From Ochromonas danica (Eukaryota > Sar > Chrysophyceae > Chromulinales > Chromulinaceae): a stretch of DNA of 64,000 nt. The stretch covers positions 1 through 64,000 of the forward strand of contig VKHL01000127.1 in assembly GCA_015146655.1 (NCBI GenBank), written 5' to 3'. Positions 41,301 to 52,151 of this stretch are shown in pieces; position 1 is the first letter of the stretch; the number at the start of each line of letters is the position of its first letter. The notes beneath the pieces are model-generated. The model saw nothing but the letters and a program-made list of their open reading frames with translations. It was not told where the DNA came from and ran no database searches. The position numbers were made by a program, and so were the translations under genes.

Positions 41301-44300
41301 GTGGTATCCGGAGTCGATTGTCCGTGTCTCGGTCCTATTCAAGCTTTGTTTGTCTTGGGCATCTGCGGCAATTATAATCGTTCCGATCAGCAGACATTAG
41401 CAACAAACAAATTAGAAAATGCCAGCTTGGTAAAATTTCTCAACAAAATTGATGGAATGACTGAGAAAGAAGGCACTGAAAGAGTGAAGAATTCTTTTAC
41501 CAATGGAATCTGCAACTATCCTGAGGGTGATGCAAAAGAGAGCATCTATCTCCATCCTAGCACTCTTCATCAAGCGTTTATGACCGAAGTTTTGCTAGGC
41601 TATATCCCTTTGTTGGAAGTGCAGCATAAACTCTCTACGATTGAGATTGATATCATCTTCAGTAGGAGCAAGAGCAGTCGCAACGTCACACATAAACTCA
41701 CCTATAAAGAGTTTCTCAATGCTGCTCAACTCATTGCGGATGCCCACTATTCTAAGGCAGAAGAGATTTTTGAGCAAGAAGAAATTGGACAACAAGCGGA
41801 AGAAGGAGTTTCTGAAGGACAGTTGTCGGTGGGTGTGGATGCTGGTGGCCAGATGGAAAGAGCTGCATTGGAGGAAGGAGGACCGTCATCTGCTTCAATT
41901 GCGACTGAATCGCAGCAAGATGAGCTAAGAACAGAAGGTGAAGTGATGGAGGCAGAAGAGGAAGTAAAGGACGAGCTCCTTGAGGCCGTCAAAGAGATTT
42001 ATGATGATCGCCAACCATTTCATCTCAAGAAATTCCTATCTGCTAATATTCAAGCCATCAACAAGAAAAGCGGCTTCTTCCATCCTGATCGAATGCGTGC
42101 AGATCCTGATGTAGTTCGTCAAGATCCCCGCTTAGCTTTGTTTATTCGCTGGCTTGCTTATTTTCGTGAAGAGGAGTTTGTTCAAAAAGTGTTATCCTGG
42201 CTTGATCTGGAAAGTCGGGCGAGGTTAGGTCTATTAGTCATACCATTTCAATGTTTAGTGCGGAAACGACAAGCTCGCTTTCGGTTTCAGCGACGCTTTA
42301 AGGAGAAAGAGGAAGAAGATCGACAAGATGGTATATTGAAGAATGTCGTTAAAATGCAAAGCATAGTTCGCGGCTTTATTTGGCGCAGGCGGGTGATAAA
42401 ATTGGCTCAACGGACTCTGCGCAAGTATGTCCCTACCCTCAGCGATCCTTATTTCTTCCATCCCATCACAAAAGTGAAGTCGCGTGAGAGACCGAAAGTA
42501 CTTAAAGGTCACGATTGCTATACCCTGGCATTACCAGAATCTGGCTTGGAAAATGTTGTTCGGTGCTATAATTGCCAATATCGGGAGGCAGTCTTAAACT
42601 GTCATCAATGTGAGGATTCGATGTGCAGAGTATGCTTTGACTCTTTGCATTGCAAAGGTCAACGATCAAAACATACTTATTCTATGATCCCTCATTGTGG
42701 TTATTGCTTGTTTCAAATGGCCACAAAGAGCTGTGTTACTTGTGTAGTACGTTCTTCTCCGCCAGGCAGCAATACATTACAGAGCTCGCTGCCTCCTAGC
42801 CAGCGCGGTTATTACTGTGATACCTGCTTTCTCTATGAGCATGATTCCTTTCAGCATCAGCTGGAAGAGCAGCCTCATCTTCGCAATCAATTGAAGACCC
42901 TATTTCAAGTCTGCAAGGAAGCTTATCTCGTCGCTAACTATCTTCATCAGCGAATATCTACACATCATCATTATGAAATGTTGACTCAGCCTTGCGAAGA
43001 GTGTCATCTACTGTCGGCATCCTGGAGGTGCTTTGATTGTCAACAAGTCTACTGTCATCGTTGCTTAATCACCTTGCATAGTTTTCATCAACAATTTGCT
43101 CGGCATTCTATGGAGTTGCTTCCTTACTACACTCATTCCATGCATCAATCCTTTCGCAAAGATGTGGCAAGACAGGTGTTTCTTAAACAATTGGAGCGAG
43201 TTCAGCATCGAGCTAGAATTGAACGGGAAGAATATGAAGTGTACTGTGCGACGATCCTTCAGTCCTGGTGGAGGATGATTTATGGAGGAAGAATAGGCCG
43301 GCGTCACATGAAGAAGCGCAGGCAGTTACTGCGTAGAGCCTATCGGCTTCGCAAGAAAGAAAATCTTGAAATTCGATCCACATGGGGGTACCGATTTTGG
43401 ACTTCTTGGGGTCGTGGTCCTGAGCTGGTATCCGACACAAGAGAGGAGCGAGTACTTAATGTCCTTCCGTGGTATCGTCGACCCATTGCAAAAACTTTCA
43501 TCATGGCCAATATTGAAGATTGGGGATGGTATCAACTTAGTTCGTCCTCCTCCACTTCTATCTCATCTAGCAGTACGCGGAAGGGAAACCCACGCAAAGG
43601 TTTCGAAGTGGGCAGCATCGAAGAGTTACGAGATCAAGCTCGATTTGGTGGGTATCATATGCCGGGGCGGGTTATCGTGCAAGTAGCGGAGAGGACCTTC
43701 ACAACCACCCAGGATCTTCGGGATTTCCTGCATCCAGGAGAGCTTGTTCGCATTCGAAATCGCATTTTCGGAGTCATTACCGTGGATCAAGATAGCATTA
43801 AAGTTAACCGATTATGGAGAGAAGAGCATTCACCTCGGCAGCTTGAGGAAGGAAAGAGGAGCAGCAATAGCAGTCGACGTAGAGAGGAAATAGGAGAGAT
43901 TTTGTATCGTCTTCCTACCTATCGCAATGAGCCTCAGCGCTTCTATTTCAGGATGCGGTATCGCGCCTATGACCTCACTATTGGTAATCCTATGACGCAA
44001 CTGGTTTTTTACCTGTATCGACTGTATTCTCTGCGGATGATGGCATTTTCTCTATATATGTCACACCTCAATAAGAAGAATAAGCACCGCGAAGAGGCTG
44101 TACAGTGGAAGCAAAGAGCAATAAAGTACATGGAAGCTGCTCGCTGGGCTGCATCGTACGCATCCACTGGTGATGCTTTCCGCAACCTCTCGATCGTTAC
44201 CAAAGAAGAGGCTTACGAACGAGCCGAAAAGGCAAAGCAGTCGTTGAAGAGAATTGAGGAAAAGAAATCTATGAAAAAGAAAAGAAAGAGGAAAGGTGAT

Positions 44301-44981
44301 GGAGAAGAGGAAGAAGACGACGAAGAAGAGGGACAAGCTGTTGGAGGAAGTCGACCTGGAAGTAAACAATCCAAAAAGTCGCGCAAGAATGGAAAAGGAG
44401 GAGATATGGATGCGGAGTTCAGTGGAAAAGAGAAGTCAAAACCATCCTCTCGTTCTTCCAGCAGGCGATCGCGCACATCTCGTTTGCGCAGCTCGCGAGT
44501 AGCCGCGACCACTTCAGATAGCAGCCCCGCCTCGCCTTTAACCACCACAGAGAAATCAGGTAGTCGACGAGGAACAAGCTTGTTCCCTGGTATGCTTGTT
44601 AACAGTCGATCTAATAGTGGTAAGAAGCAATCTAGACGAGGTAGACAGAAGCCTCCCAAAGCCAAGGCTCCATGGTATGCCTCTGCGGAACAGATTGCCC
44701 AACGCAAGGCCAGAGAGGACCGCATGACCATGCAAGAGCTGGCCAATGAGGCTCCTGAATGGAAAGAGTGCATTGATGTGATGACTGAGAACATCTATTA
44801 CCTCAACGTCAACACCAACGAGATGATGACTACTGTTCCTCGTGCTGTTCAAAGCAAACGCCAATTAGAATTCGAGAACTCCAAAAACAAGAAGGCTTTC
44901 GATGAGGCAAGGCTAAGAATCGCCACTCTAGAGAAGGTGACTAAGAACCGTCTGCTCCTCACTGGTGGCCGCAAACGCTAG
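38343..44981 (+). CDS. giant IQ-motif protein with B-box-like zinc fingers and WW-like domain
   Basis: Three exons (38343-40103, 40181-40836, 40910-44981) give up to 2,162 residues; a later in-frame ATG near 38385 is also possible. After a Ser-rich first third, at least twelve IQ motifs run from about residue 540, for example IIIQRYYRGFRERK, LIQKVYRGYHGRQR, VVIQCLYRCHNARKR and MQSIVRGFIWRRR, which bind calmodulin or centrin. Two or more B-box-like cysteine clusters follow (CYNCQYREAVLNCHQCEDSMCRVC is split here as CYNCQYREAV and CHQCEDSMCRVC; later CEECHLLSASWRC and CQQVYCHRC). A basic, disordered tail precedes a WW-like end (EWKECIDVM, YYLNVNTNEMMTTVP). This mix resembles ciliary or centriolar scaffolds of flagellated protists, but that role is inference. 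Confidence 0.88.
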
Positions 44982-45364
44982 TGTTCAATAAGTGGGATTG
45001 TAAATAGACTAATCAACACATAAATCCTTTGTAGAAATGGTATACTTGGTGGATAAGTTTTGTTGCTAACTTTTGGCTGTCCAGCCAAGCGATACTGCAA
45101 TGATATGGTGGTACCATCCCAGTCCCATCTTTAGAGCTACTTAGCACCAGCAGGTTATGCAAGAGAAACAATAGTGAATGAAAAGTTACAAAGAGATACG
45201 AAAGGTCGTGCGATGTGTTGTCATCAATTTGCCAAAGGTATGCAAGATTGTACAGCCAACAGGTCACTTGGGCATGCCATTAACTTAAGAAGAATGCGAC
45301 TGTCTCTGCTGCGCAAATCGATTGGAATTGATTGGAGGGGAGAGAGAGAAGTGGTCTTACCAAG
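44982..45364. other. short intergenic / promoter
   Basis: Between the IQ gene stop and the Kelch gene start in the same direction. No repeats or RNA gene noted. Confidence 0.5.
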
Positions 45365-46399
45365 ATGACCTCCGAATCTACAACCTTCACCTGTAACAAA
45401 TGTCAAGCTGATCATTTCACTTCCCGCAATAAGCTATTCAGTCATCTCAAGACTTGTCTATTAGACCGTAATCCCAGTCATCATGTCTCCATGGATGAGG
45501 AAGAATTCCATGGAAAGGTAGATGCTTATATCTATGTTACAGGAGGACGTATTCGAGGCAAGACATTAGGTTATGTAGAACGTTATCATTGTGGTAAACG
45601 CTTATGGGAGCGTAAGACTTCTCTAGTAGAGAATCGTGGTAGTCATGGCTCTGGTGCGATCGGAGAGAAGCTTCTCGTTGTGGGTGGTGGAGGATTTCGT
45701 TCTAATCTACATAGTCTAGAATGTCTTGATTGTTCTATTGGAGAATGGAAAGTGATGTCTCCTATGCCTACAGCACGTCATGCCTTGATCACAGTAGTAA
45801 TTGGTCGATCACTCTATGTGATAGGAGGATGGATCAATGGTTCTATCTCTTCCACTGATCTTGAACGATATGATATTGATTGTAATCAATGGACAACATG
45901 TACACCTATGCCCACAGGAAGAAGGTTATTAGGTGCAGCAGGTTATATGGATCAAATCTATGTCTTTGGAGGGATTGCTACGACAGGACATTGCAAGACT
46001 GTAGAGATCTATGACATCGCTAGTAACACTTGGAGAACTGGACCAGATCTCCCACTAGCTAGTCAAGCAAGTGCAGTTGCCATAGCAGATTATCTCTACG
46101 TTATCTTGCATGGTGATTCCATCTGGAGATTCGATCCTCGTACAATGACTTATCTCAAGCTGGCAGAGCTTCCATTGCAGCGATGGTTCTGCTTCGATGC
46201 CACGGTCGTCAATGATCGCCTCTATCTCGCGGGAGGCAATGTAGAGGGCGTATGGAGTGGAGAGCTTTGGAGCTACGATGTCTTTCTGAACAAGTGGGAG
46301 AAGTTGCCTTCAATGAGCAAGGAAAGGAGGAGATGCTGTGCAGCGGCCGTTCTACTGCCTAAACCTCAACCTCTACCTCAAGCAAATTCTTCGTCGTAG
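45365..46399 (+). CDS. C2H2 zinc finger plus Kelch-propeller protein
   Basis: A single exon of 344 residues from the ATG at 45365 (355 from 45332). It opens with one C2H2 finger, FTCNKCQADHFTSRNKLFSHLKTC, given here by its ligands Cys-x2-Cys and His-x4-Cys, so the last ligand is Cys rather than His. Then come about six Kelch blades with the usual paired glycines and Tyr/Trp spacing: LLVVGGGG, LYVIGGWING, IYVFGGIATT, LYLAGGNVEG, each followed by a YD or W-x6-P segment. Kelch propellers mediate protein binding, often in ubiquitin ligases. No BTB or F-box is seen, so its partner is unknown. Confidence 0.9.
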   Translation: MTSESTTFTCNKCQADHFTSRNKLFSHLKTCLLDRNPSHHVSMDEEEFHGKVDAYIYVTGGRIRGKTLGYVERYHCGKRLWERKTSLVENRGSHGSGAIGEKLLVVGGGGFRSNLHSLECLDCSIGEWKVMSPMPTARHALITVVIGRSLYVIGGWINGSISSTDLERYDIDCNQWTTCTPMPTGRRLLGAAGYMDQIYVFGGIATTGHCKTVEIYDIASNTWRTGPDLPLASQASAVAIADYLYVILHGDSIWRFDPRTMTYLKLAELPLQRWFCFDATVVNDRLYLAGGNVEGVWSGELWSYDVFLNKWEKLPSMSKERRRCCAAAVLLPKPQPLPQANSSS

Positions 46400-46556
46400 A
46401 TCACACGCTAGAAGTCAGTATGTAGCAACATTCACATGACTGTATGCCGCGATGTTAGTATGTTAAATAGAGTTGATTTATTATAGCATTTGTGGCAGGC
46501 TACATCATCAAAAAAGCACATCAAATCAAAAACAGCGATCCTGGTTCAAAATTATA

Positions 46557-48246
46557 TCACCCACGACGACGGCAGCAAAAAAGTCTTTTGACTCTCTTTT
46601 TCTCTTCCAGCTTGTTGAAGTCGATCTCCACTCGACTCATCATGCTGTCCACAGTTGCTTCGTCGTTCGATTGCTGCAAGCCTGATTGAGTTGAAGCATC
46701 CACACTTGAAGCAATGTCGCTGGTTTTAGGTTCTTTTTCATCATCATTGTTCTTGCTTTCATCCTTTGAGTGGTCGAGGGATTGTGGAAGCGAGCTGCCA
46801 TTAGTTGAATCCACATCGAAATGAGTCTTCGGAGGATGTGAACGAGGCTCGCCAACTGGATTACTGCTTGTAGATGCAGCTGGTGTGACAATCTCCCAGT
46901 CCTCATCCGTACCGCAATGCGCTGACATAGAACACTCCACTCTTTCCTTAGTAGCGGCTGATACAGGCGGTAACGCTGGCAGCTCTTCACTGTCATCATC
47001 ACACCACATTGTCCACGATTGTCCCACTTGAACATCACTGGGGTTAGAGTCGATTGATTCATGTGCTTGTAACGATAGTCGACTTTCCTTCTCCATCGGT
47101 AAGAGATGACTGTCAATATCCAACACGTACCCTACACAAGAAGAGTTTCCACAAGCATTCTTTAGACCAATAGCCTATCCTTAAACGAAGCGCACAATTA
47201 CTTACCAAACTTACTGACGATACTATTTTGGGAAAGAGAGCTTCCCATAGGGCCAGCTAATAGAGCATGAGTCTTGTAGAAACTCTCGGCCAATTTAATA
47301 CTAGAAATATATCGATTAGTCTCAAGAAACTTGAGCAAATTGCGCTCAACGAGAATCTCGAAAGAGCATGTGGGTACTTCTATGCCCCTGAACAAGACAA
47401 AACATGTAATCAGTGTCAGCAAAACTAGAAAACGCTAACAAAGAAACATGCTAACCATCGTATGAATCGCACAGACCACTTATGCATACTAGCCAAATGA
47501 AAGATATCTGCCATGTGCTCATCACTATACCAATAGATTCGTTCATTTTCATCTGGTTTCTGTAGCTTTTGTTTGATAAATTGGAAAGCTGGTGAGAGGG
47601 AAAGAGTTTCTTCGTCAATCAGAAGAAACCCTCGAGTAGTAACCTATATGATTACATAGATGGTGGTTGTTATTTAATCCATTGCTATAGTCCAACAAGT
47701 TATATGCCATCCCATACCTTTAAATGATGACCACTATCAAGTAATCTAATAGCCGAGGTAATCACATAATCTGCTACAGAAGGAATGGGTATGATCGCTT
47801 CCATACGTAGACGAAAGTTATCTTCATCCAATAACTTCTGAAAGAAGGCAACCAATAGCTTAATTTCATTATCCTCTACCAGCATGCATAACAACATAGT
47901 TTACTGTAGATCAGAGGCAATCAAATGTCAGTATATACACTACTACACCTGTTTGTAAGAGTAGTTGCTTCATCTTTATACTATGGTTTAGTGGCAGGTT
48001 GTTTAGAGGTGAGAAGGTCAGCAGGCATGGTGACGATGATGATAATGATGGTAATGCCTCCTCGCCAGTAAGACCTTCCTCTGCTAGGAGAGGAGCGATC
48101 CGCTGAAGGAGACAGAAGACAGTTAATCATCATGTCTACTCAGCTTATCCTAGTATGTAATTACTTACCATTAGCAAGATAGCATTGAGTGGAGCTTGAT
48201 GCTCACTCTTAGTTGACCTTCGTACAGACCAAGAAGGGAACCTCAT
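46557..48246 (-). CDS. six-exon conserved-looking protein, unknown
   Basis: Six exons (48246-48169, 48102-47949, 47875-47718, 47643-47456, 47387-47206, 47131-46557) join in frame to 444 residues; all introns are GT-AG. This is the most intron-rich gene here. The first 250 residues are well-folded in appearance (LLVAFFQKLLDEDNFRLRME, ERIYWYSDEHMADIFHLAS, KWSVRFIRWGIEVPTCSFE), with helices and no membrane segment. The last 190 are acidic and Ser-rich, with WTMWCDDDSEELP and DEDWEIVTPA, and the end is basic (KKRVKRLFCCRRRG), possibly a lipid or membrane anchor. I do not recognise the family. Confidence 0.75.
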
Positions 48247-48791
48247 GTAAGAGATAGTTTGATAGGAAGGAAGGTTCCTATACAGTATATGGTACTCCGA
48301 GAAGAAGTTAGTCTTATTTGATTCTATTCCTTTCCTGTGGTCTCCTCTGTACTTCTTTCTTCAACAATCCACCCTCATCTCACTTGACCATTCATAGGAT
48401 AGGATAGATAGGATGAGGTTGGATGATGCTTGAGAGGGTAGGACTGCCTTCTACTGTCCTCTCTCTCTCTCTTTGATGACCTTACATCTAGTCATTCATC
48501 TTCATTCGATTGTATTCTCTATAACACATTCATCAATCCTTCTTATAGAAAGAACAAGAACAAGAACAAGAATAAGATACCATGAAATTTCACATTTCAC
48601 TTGATCTTGAAAACTGAAAGAAGACCGAAGAGAGGACGCTTTTTTGTTTGTGTGAAGTTAACACTCCCTCCCTCTCTTGGACCTTTAACTTCCCTCTGCC
48701 TCTTGGTGCTGCTGTGGCGCGGCTCATCACTACTCACTCATCCTTCAAGGGAATCACTTGGAATAAATAAATCAACAAAATAAAATAGAAA
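48247..48791. other. divergent intergenic region, about 545 bp
   Basis: The shared upstream region of the six-exon gene and the small mitochondrial gene. It contains ATAGGATAGG and AGAACAAGAACAAG short repeats (near 48395-48415 and 48550-48570). A plus-strand frame at 48601-48783 is not supported. Confidence 0.5.
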
Positions 48792-49337
48792 ATGCTTGCT
48801 CGTTCTGTTGTTCGTGTTACCACTGCTGTCTCTAAGACTTGTACGTTTCATTTAATTTTGCTTGCATGCTTTTTTTTTTGGGTGATTTGTTTTGCTTGTT
48901 GTGTGGGTGATGTGATGTCATTGTACTCGCACTGATTTTCCTTTTCATGCTAGTCTGACTCTGTTAGATTTTTTTAAACTATATTTTTATATTTTCTTTG
49001 GTAGTTTTTCTTTTCTCTTAATCTGACATGATTTCATGCATTTTGTTTTTAGCCGTCAGAACCATGTCTATTTTCCAGCCTCAGTGCCATGGCAACTGGA
49101 CCCGCAAGATGGAGCGTCCTGCTGACTTGGACAAGGATGTTGTTGTCCCTGAGCTTGCTGACACTCTTGAGTGGCTTCTTACCTGCCCTACCCCTGTCCA
49201 TCAGTTCGAGGAGCCTCCTGTAAGATCGTATCTTTCATCTTCATGTCTTCAACGAATCCTCATTGACACTTTTCATGGTTCTATAGATCATCATCGAAGT
49301 GGAGCACTTGAAGAACCTTAAGACTCCTGCTCATTAA
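48792..49337 (+). CDS. small mitochondrial protein, possible respiratory-complex subunit
   Basis: Three exons (48792-48840, 49053-49219, 49287-49337) encode about 88 residues. The N terminus (MLARSVVRVTTAVSKTSVRT) is a clear mitochondrial presequence. The body is compact and charged: FQPQCHGNWTRKMERP, VVPELADTLEWLLTCP, HQFEEPPIIIEVEHLK. Codon choice is strongly biased to GCT, CTT, GTC and AAG, like the eL36 gene in this window, which suggests high expression. Size, leader and codon bias fit an accessory subunit of a respiratory complex, but I cannot name it. Intron 1 (212 nt) is the longest in this gene. Confidence 0.8.
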
Positions 49338-49529
49338 ATAACACAACCACATGATATTATCTCTGTTTTTGTGGAAGTTAGTGTAGAGAGGAGGAAAGGT
49401 CACGATGCCCTCAAGCAAATTATTATCTCATGTAAATGCTAAGAGCATCGTCGAACTTAAGTTATTCATCACATAAAAGATATCTCATCACAAAAACTCT
49501 CACTACTTCATCTTGTGCTACTGCTGCTA

Positions 49530-50141
49530 CTAATTGAGGTGACGGGGGTGAGAGGAGAAGATATTTTTGATGTTTTCACGTAGATGTTGTTCTTGCAAAA
49601 TATCTTCATAATCAATTTTCCTTGTCACTAATCCATCTTCTCCTATGATCTTTTCATGAGTAGCATTGACAAGACGAATAGTTCGATAATGATGTTCAAT
49701 GCGAGATTGAGTCTTCTTCAACCATACTACAAGATTCATGTTGTCCTTCCATGCTTCAGGAAGGGTAGCATTCCATCTATCTTCACTTATCTTCTTTCGT
49801 TGTTTCATATCTTTCCATCGACGTCCTCCACCTTTATACGACTTCCAGGAAGATAGTGAGACCCACTTGTTGTTGTTGGTAGTTGTAAGAGTAGACGGTG
49901 GAGAGGATACATTGGATGATGTGGTCATCATCTTCGCAGAATATTTCACTCGACGGATGACTTGTTCTCTTTGAAGGGCATGTCGGACAAAAGAAGAAGG
50001 AGGTTGGAAACCTCCTCCTAAAGGACTGAAAAGAAGGAGAAGGAGGAGAATAAGGCAGAACCAACAAACCCATCCTTTCTTTTTATTATCAACACGGAAG
50101 AATGAGAAGAAGTCTCTATTAACCAATACTGACTCTATCAT
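49530..50141 (-). CDS. short protein with signal or anchor segment, unknown
   Basis: A single exon of 203 residues. A hydrophobic run (VCWFCLILLLLLLFSP) near residues 25-41 is followed by GGGFQPPSSFVRHALQRE, which resembles a signal peptide with a plastid-type cleavage site and a basic transit stretch. The remainder is basic and helical (RRWKDMKQRKK, WLKKTQSRIEHHYRTIRL, YEDILQEQHLRENIKNIF). The 25-residue stretch before the hydrophobic run is long for a signal peptide; the true start could be a later codon or a spliced exon. No family recognised. Confidence 0.6.
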   Translation of the reverse strand: MIESVLVNRDFFSFFRVDNKKKGWVCWFCLILLLLLLFSPLGGGFQPPSSFVRHALQREQVIRRVKYSAKMMTTSSNVSSPPSTLTTTNNNKWVSLSSWKSYKGGGRRWKDMKQRKKISEDRWNATLPEAWKDNMNLVVWLKKTQSRIEHHYRTIRLVNATHEKIIGEDGLVTRKIDYEDILQEQHLRENIKNIFSSHPRHLN

Positions 50142-50484
50142 CTTCTCAGAAGCTTAAGACTACTATCACAACCACTATAATCTCTCTCTCTCTCTCTCCG
50201 ACAAGAGTGACAGATGTCGATAGAATAGAATACGATCAACAACAACAAAAGCAGTGTTTGGTTTTGGGAGAACACAACATGAACAGCCAGCCAGCAGTTG
50301 ATGTGCACTTGCAAAGTCAAAGTACGGTTTGGGTATAGAAGAATATGAGTTATAAACTACAATAAGAAGCTTTCATCCAACGGCAGAAATTAACCTCATA
50401 CAGTATACTACATACATTTAGAGTTTCATACATGTATGAAATAAGTTGACACGCAGATGAACACTTAGAGATCAATATGAAGAA
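50142..50484. other. intergenic
   Basis: A short CT run near 50180-50197, a GCCAGCCAGCAG motif near 50285, and AT-rich DNA. No gene seen. Confidence 0.5.
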
Positions 50485-51947
50485 TCAATCTACTTTGCTT
50501 TCAAGTATATCATCATCAACTACTTCTTCACTTGGTGCAAGGCTGCTTAGACTAATTGCATCAATTCGACTTTGTACATTAGCAGACCGCCTATTTCGAA
50601 GCAATGCACGTGCAGCTTGGCCTCGACTTTTTCCTTCTACAGCACTTGTATAGACCGAACCATTACGACTAGGAATAGTCACTTCTCGGGCTGCAGTGAC
50701 ATCCTCAGTTGATTTACTACGACTACGATCTCTCATGGACTTACTACTATCATCTATTTCTCCAACCATACCTATCCTTGTCATATCTGAATCATCATCA
50801 TTAACTCTGTCATCTTGGAGTAACTTTATTACCCATTGAGTAAGAAGATAGGTCTAACATAACAAAGAGGTAATTAGGATTATTATTAGTGAACGTGGTA
50901 GCACTTTTTTGTTTCAGTTGTTTGTTCACTTACCGCAATAATACCTACCAGAGCGACATATTGTACACCCACTAGAATAGAGATTATAACAATTGCTGAC
51001 AAGCATGGATAGTAATAGAGGAAATAGGAAAGACCTCGAACTTGAGGTAAAACCTCAACTGTCATATCAACTAAATCCATCTTATTATGAGAAAGATAGA
51101 ATCTCAAGGCTGTAGTAGGAGGATAACTTGTAGGTGGTTCTTCAAAATGATTTATCATAGGTAAGATCACTCTTGTTGACTCTATCACTACTTCATTACT
51201 ATGACTATTCTTCTTCTCTCCTCTCATTAACCATGTGAGAGGAGAGAAGAAGAGAAGAAATCTAAAAGGTATATAATAGAATATTGACTCTAAATAGAGA
51301 CTTGGTAATGATTGAAATGGCATAATTAATGGACGATAAGATTGTGCTATAATAGTATTACTAGAATCAATGACTTCAAGATGTAAGACAACATTTCCTA
51401 GATCATAATTACGTATTGATTTAGCAAGTTCAGCATAGACTATTATATTATATTTCATGCCACTATGTAATAGACGATCTTCTAACCAAGGCTGGACAGA
51501 GTGATGATCTTTGACCCTCCTAGAAGAAGAGGAGGAGGAGGAGGAGGAGGTAGTGGTGGTAGTGGTGGATAGGGAGTGACTAGGTACTCTATGCCATTGC
51601 TTCTCTGGATGAAGTAGAGTGAGATAAGCAGAAGGTTGACTTTCTGCTAAATTAAAGTATAATCTCTCTTGATGTAATGGTTTAGGTAGATAACTACGAT
51701 AGAGATAGGAATAGATAAGAAGAGAGAAGGTCAAGATAAGAAATGAAGTGATAAGAAATTGACTGACGAGGAGACTTCCTCGCCATAGAAGATCTACTGT
51801 GAGGTTCACATAACCTTCATACCAAGAAGAAGAAGGAGAAGAAGAAGTAGAAGAAGAAGAGCGATCTGTATTGGGAGAGGTAGTAGTATTAGTAGTGGTA
51901 GTAGTAGAGAATGATGGAGGAGGGAAATTCCTTCTCATTCTCTCCAC
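50485..51947 (-). CDS. seipin-like lipid-droplet protein
   Basis: Two exons, 51947-50934 and 50853-50485, give 460 residues. The layout is that of seipin: a variable Ser/Thr-rich N terminus, a first membrane helix (SLLVSQFLITSFLILTFSLL), a lumenal beta-sandwich region (YNIIVYAELAKS, NVVLHLEVIDSSNTIIAQS, STRVILPMI, ALRFYLSHNKMDLVDMTVEV) and a second helix (LSAIVIISILVGVQYVALVG) followed by a cytosolic Ser/Arg-rich tail from exon 2. Seipin oligomers sit at ER-lipid-droplet contacts and control droplet growth. A poly-Ser/Thr insert (about residues 127-142) is microsatellite-derived. Four telomere-type repeats lie just upstream of the start. Confidence 0.85.
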
Positions 51948-51970
51948 TGTACTGTTGGACTAATATCTGT

Positions 51971-51994
51971 AACCCTAACCCTAACCCTAACCCT
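51971..51994. promoter_or_regulatory. interstitial telomere-type repeat (AACCCT x4)
   Basis: Four perfect AACCCT units lie 24 bp upstream of the seipin ATG and about 160 bp from the divergent start at 52152. In plants similar telo-boxes act as promoter elements. On the opposite strand it reads AGGGTT, the TTAGGG telomere type. Confidence 0.9.
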
Positions 51995-52151
51995 CCTACT
52001 GAAATCTCTTATGAGAGGGCTAGTCGTCCAGAATCTAGAGATCTAGAGATTAGTCTAGATTGCTAAATACCTAGATTTAGCTTTCTATCCAACAACAACA
52101 GAAACGGTAAATTGAAATAGTGTAGAGACTATCCCTATTACTACTATTAAT

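Noticed and set aside
44213-44794. Minus-strand frame of 193 codons
   Set aside because: Antisense to the IQ gene's biased basic tail; a shadow.
47877-47948. Intron ending at CTACAG near 47930 in the six-exon gene
   Set aside because: That junction puts the next exon out of frame; the GGTAG site at 47876 keeps frame.
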